A stretch of DNA of 64,000 bases. Source: Rheinheimera sp. D18 (GTDB taxonomy: Bacteria; Pseudomonadota; Gammaproteobacteria; Enterobacterales; Alteromonadaceae). The translations under genes and the position numbers were made by a program. Below, piece after piece: positions 61,430 to 64,000 of the stretch (position 1 is its first letter; every line of letters begins with the position of its first letter). A model generated the notes under the pieces. That model did not search any database. It was given only the letters and a program-made list of their open reading frames with translations, and was not told the origin of the DNA. The stretch lies in NCBI RefSeq assembly GCF_004345025.1, contig NZ_CP037745.1, forward strand, positions 3,038,001 through 3,102,000. Direction: 5' to 3'.

Positions 61430-61996
61430 ATGAAAACACTAACTACGACCTCTGCTTCTAATCTACAAATGCTGCAGCGACAGCTACAACAGACCGATCT
61501 GCCACCAGTGGAAAGCTGGAACCCGCCGTTTTGTGGTGATATACCGATACATATAAACGCTGAGGGCGATTGGTATTATCAACACAGCAAAATTCAGCGT
61601 CCGGCATTAGTCACCTTATTTGCATCAGTATTGTTACGACAGAATAATGAATATTTCTTGCAAACGCCGGTAGAGAAAATGCGCATAACGGTTGCTGATG
61701 CGCCGTTTTTAATCGTCGATTGGGCGTGGTTAGAAACAGCTGCAGGCCCAGCATTAAATTTAACGACAAATTTGCAGCAACAAGTGCTAGTAAGCCCACA
61801 ATATCCGTTAGTACTAAAGGCCGACCCACAACAACAGCTGCTGCCCTACTTACAACTATGGCGAGGGTTAGATGCCAAGTTAAGCCGCAATGTTTACTAC
61901 CAACTAGCAGAGCAAACCAATGCGGTTTACTGCAACCACCAGCAACACTATCAATTAAAAAGCGCCGCTTATCCATTTACTTTTGCCATAACCTAA
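61430..61996 (+). CDS. DUF1285 protein
   Basis: 188 residues from the ATG at 61430. The core PPVESWNPPFCGDIPIHI followed by WYYQHSKIQRPALVTLFASV is typical of the DUF1285 family, whose role is unknown. Cytosolic; no catalytic motif recognised. Divergent from mscS. Confidence 0.83.
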   Translation: MKTLTTTSASNLQMLQRQLQQTDLPPVESWNPPFCGDIPIHINAEGDWYYQHSKIQRPALVTLFASVLLRQNNEYFLQTPVEKMRITVADAPFLIVDWAWLETAAGPALNLTTNLQQQVLVSPQYPLVLKADPQQQLLPYLQLWRGLDAKLSRNVYYQLAEQTNAVYCNHQQHYQLKSAAYPFTFAIT

Positions 61997-62103
61997 ACCC
62001 ATATTGGTCATTAAAAAACAGCATTCTGTCTAAAGCGCATTGTTGATTTTTTCTACTGTGTTAACACTGATTAAATCGTTAAACATATAAGGCCATAACC
62101 AAA

Positions 62104-63387
62104 ATGAAAAAAACGCCAATAGCGCTTCTTTTAGCTACTGTCTGTATTTGTGCCCAGCCACATGCAGCAACACTTATTCACGCCGGAAAAGTAATTACTG
62201 CCGAAAATAAAACGGTATTAACTGAGCAAACTATAGTCGTTGACCAAGACAAAATTACTGCACTGGAAGCCGGTTATCGTCAGCCAGGCGCTAACGATAC
62301 GGTAATTGATTTACGCCAGCACACGGTAATGCCGGGTTTAATGGATATGCACACCCATTTCTACTCGCAGTTTAGCGCTACAGCATACAGCGAGGGCTTT
62401 TCAATGAATGAAGCCGACTATGCTTTACGCGGTGCAACTTACGCCGAAAAAACTCTGATGGCCGGTTTTACCACAGTGCGCGAGTTAGGTGATAACCACG
62501 GTATTAGTGTGGCACTAAAAAAAGCTATCGCAAAAGGCTACATTAACGGCCCGCGTATTTTTGCTGCGGGTAAATCGCTGGCAACAACCGGCGGGCATGC
62601 CGACCCTACCAACGGTTTAGCCTTGGCATTAATGGCCGATCCAGGCCCGAAAGATGGTGTAATAAATGGCGCCGACGAAGCACGAAAAGCGGTACGCCAA
62701 CGCTATAAAGAGGGTTCAGATTTAATTAAAATTACCGCTACTGGCGGTGTGCTAAGTGTCGCTAAAAGCGGCAGTAACCCCCAGTTTACTGATGAAGAAC
62801 TCGCGGCCATTGTTAGCACAGCGAAAGATTATGGCATGAAGATAGCTGTACATGCCCATGGTAAAGAGGGTATGGAGCGCGCTATTAAAGCCGGAGTCGA
62901 CTCAATAGAGCATGGCACTTACATGGATAAAAGCACCATGGCACTAATGCGCAAACAGGGTACTTACTTTGTACCAACCATTATTGCTGGAAAATGGGCT
63001 GAAGAAAAATCACGCATTCCAGGTTTTTTCCCCGATCTGGTGCAACCTAAAGCAGCAACTATTGGTGGCAAAATTCAGCAAACCTTTGCTGAAGCTTATA
63101 AAGCTGGGGTAAAAATAGCCTTTGGTACTGATGCCGGTGTGTATGAACATGGTAATAACTGGCGTGAGTTTGTCTATATGACAGAAGCAGGCATGCCAGC
63201 GATAGAAGCTATTCAAAGTGCAACCATTGAAGGTGCGCGCTTACTGGGTGTTGCCGACGAGCTTGGCAGTATTAAAGTAGGGAAAATAGCCGATATTGTT
63301 GCGGTAGAAGGCGATCCGTTAAAAGATATTAGCCTAATGGGAAAAGTAAACTTTGTAATGAAAGCCGGTCAAATTTACCGGCAATAA
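62104..63387 (+). CDS. exported metal-dependent amidohydrolase
   Basis: 427 residues with a signal peptide (cleavage near PHA-A at 21). Metal-binding His83 and His85 (MDMHTHFY), a likely carboxylated Lys in [10 protein letters not shown], His in AVHAHG and SIEHGTY, and Asp in [11 protein letters not shown] define the TIM-barrel amidohydrolase site. It resembles imidazolonepropionase-like or Xaa-Arg/Pro dipeptidases found in the periplasm. Substrate unproven. Confidence 0.87.
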   Translation: MKKTPIALLLATVCICAQPHAATLIHAGKVITAENKTVLTEQTIVVDQDKITALEAGYRQPGANDTVIDLRQHTVMPGLMDMHTHFYSQFSATAYSEGFSMNEADYALRGATYAEKTLMAGFTTVRELGDNHGISVALKKAIAKGYINGPRIFAAGKSLATTGGHADPTNGLALALMADPGPKDGVINGADEARKAVRQRYKEGSDLIKITATGGVLSVAKSGSNPQFTDEELAAIVSTAKDYGMKIAVHAHGKEGMERAIKAGVDSIEHGTYMDKSTMALMRKQGTYFVPTIIAGKWAEEKSRIPGFFPDLVQPKAATIGGKIQQTFAEAYKAGVKIAFGTDAGVYEHGNNWREFVYMTEAGMPAIEAIQSATIEGARLLGVADELGSIKVGKIADIVAVEGDPLKDISLMGKVNFVMKAGQIYRQ

Positions 63388-63409
63388 TAATCCTTGGCTT
63401 CCGGTTTGT

Positions 63410-63865
63410 TTAAGCAGGCTGGAAGCGCTTTAATAAGGTATCAGCATCAATTAAAATAAGCGGTTTTAAATCTTGTTCAGCTTTTAACCGCAATACGTCT
63501 TGCTGTTGCGTTAGTGCTTTGTCCTGCGCTTTACGCGCCTTGTGGGTTGGCATGTCTTTAACTACTTGGTACATCTGATACAAACCCGGGTAGCTAGCAA
63601 TAGGATCAAGCTTATGCTCTGGCGCTAAGTGATCTAACAATACCCAAACTCGCAGCGCCCCTTCTGATAACTCGCACTGCTCGGCCAGCATCGCCTTACA
63701 AATTAATATAATACTGTCACGCAAATACTGCCGTTTTTCTGCTAACTCTAGCTGCGCAGCCTTGCTCTGCTGCTGCACGCGCCACAGCAAGCTACCGGCG
63801 TAAAACGCTAAAGCCACAATCAATACTGCCGCAACAACAAATGCTACGAATACGCTACTAGTCAA
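63410..63865 (-). CDS. DUF2489 membrane protein
   Basis: 151 residues with one N-terminal membrane helix (about 5-27) and a helical soluble domain with LRDSIILICKAMLAEQCELS and IASYPGLYQMY. These match the DUF2489 family that sits next to yihI. The start is a TTG with GAGGA about 9 nt upstream, inside the end of yihI, so the two are probably coupled. Confidence 0.83.
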   Translation of the reverse strand: MTSSVFVAFVVAAVLIVALAFYAGSLLWRVQQQSKAAQLELAEKRQYLRDSIILICKAMLAEQCELSEGALRVWVLLDHLAPEHKLDPIASYPGLYQMYQVVKDMPTHKARKAQDKALTQQQDVLRLKAEQDLKPLILIDADTLLKRFQPA

Positions 63866-63867
63866 AA

Positions 63868-64000
63868 TTAATCCTCGTCGCCGATCAAATCTTTACGCCA
63901 ATCTTTACTTTCAAAAGCGGCTAACGGATCAATCTCTTCTTCATCAGCGTCATCAACTAAGCCTAACTGCTGTAACAGCTGGTCTAGTCTCGCTGTTTTA
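63868..64000 (-). CDS. yihI: YihI, GTPase Der activator, C-terminal part (cut by window edge)
   Basis: Only the last 43 residues are in the window. They read TARLDQLLQQLGLVDDADEE and then an acidic/basic tail ending KDLIGDED, resembling the C-terminus of YihI (LDRIDELMQKLGL and an acidic run). YihI stimulates the ribosome-assembly GTPase Der. The gene continues beyond 64000. Confidence 0.75.
   Translation of the reverse strand, partial: KTARLDQLLQQLGLVDDADEEEIDPLAAFESKDWRKDLIGDED

Overview
The window looks like a chromosomal segment of a gammaproteobacterium from the Alteromonadales side, perhaps near Rheinheimera, Alishewanella or Arsukibacterium. This is inferred from gene content and order: fkpA-slyX-yheV-yheS-yheT-yheU relatives, rsd/nudC/hemE, nudE/cysQ/pckA/yrfG/hslR/hslO and a complete gspC-N type II secretion operon. 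No prophage, insertion sequence, CRISPR array or plasmid function was seen. Most of the window is core chromosome.

Region by region. (1) 1-5561 is the accessory part. A tiny secreted six-cysteine peptide gene (2888-3079) is followed by two small exported CxxC proteins, a HlyD/MacA-type adaptor and a MacB/LolD-type ATPase. The matching large FtsX-type permease is divergently transcribed (3159-5561). A perfect 12-bp palindrome lies in the shared promoter region. This reads as a self-contained peptide maturation and export system and is the best candidate for something undescribed. (2) 5759-11673 is a complete ribosomal RNA operon on the minus strand: tandem promoters, leader, 16S, tRNA-Ile(GAT), tRNA-Ala(TGC), 23S, 5S, terminator. 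Its spacers carry two copies of a ~112-bp repeat and an 80-nt hairpin. (3) 11865-21961 holds a membrane-anchored RRM protein, trmA, the fabR/desaturase pair with a clear FabR operator, sthA, a Sel1-TonB fusion protein, hemE, nudC, rsd and an FkpA-like lipoprotein. A candidate small RNA sits between hemE and nudC. (4) 22067-33219 holds a WD40 lipoprotein, slyX, yheV, the ABC-F ATPase yheS, a DUF2390 gene, a small membrane protein, fdxA, a large FAD oxidoreductase, a diguanylate cyclase, a GMC oxidoreductase with a Tat-signal partner, yheT and yheU. (5) 33284-51756 holds a chemoreceptor, pckA, cysQ, nudE, yrfG, the gspC-N operon, hslR and hslO. (6) 51979-64000 holds DUF1328 and BON-domain stress genes with similar TGGCA-N6-TGGCA promoter elements, sbcDC, a GGDEF-EAL protein, DUF481 and MscS genes, DUF1285, an amidohydrolase, DUF2489 and the 3' end of yihI.

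How they work together. The clearest circuits are FabR controlling the adjacent desaturase, the 12-gene type II secretion machine, and the SbcCD nuclease pair. The peptide/CxxC/ABC cluster is inferred to act as one unit because four of its genes overlap and the fifth component (the permease) shares its control region. Gene starts were adjusted where a ribosome binding site, signal peptide or family alignment favoured an internal start. All functional calls come from recognising motifs and family resemblance by eye; no database search was run.
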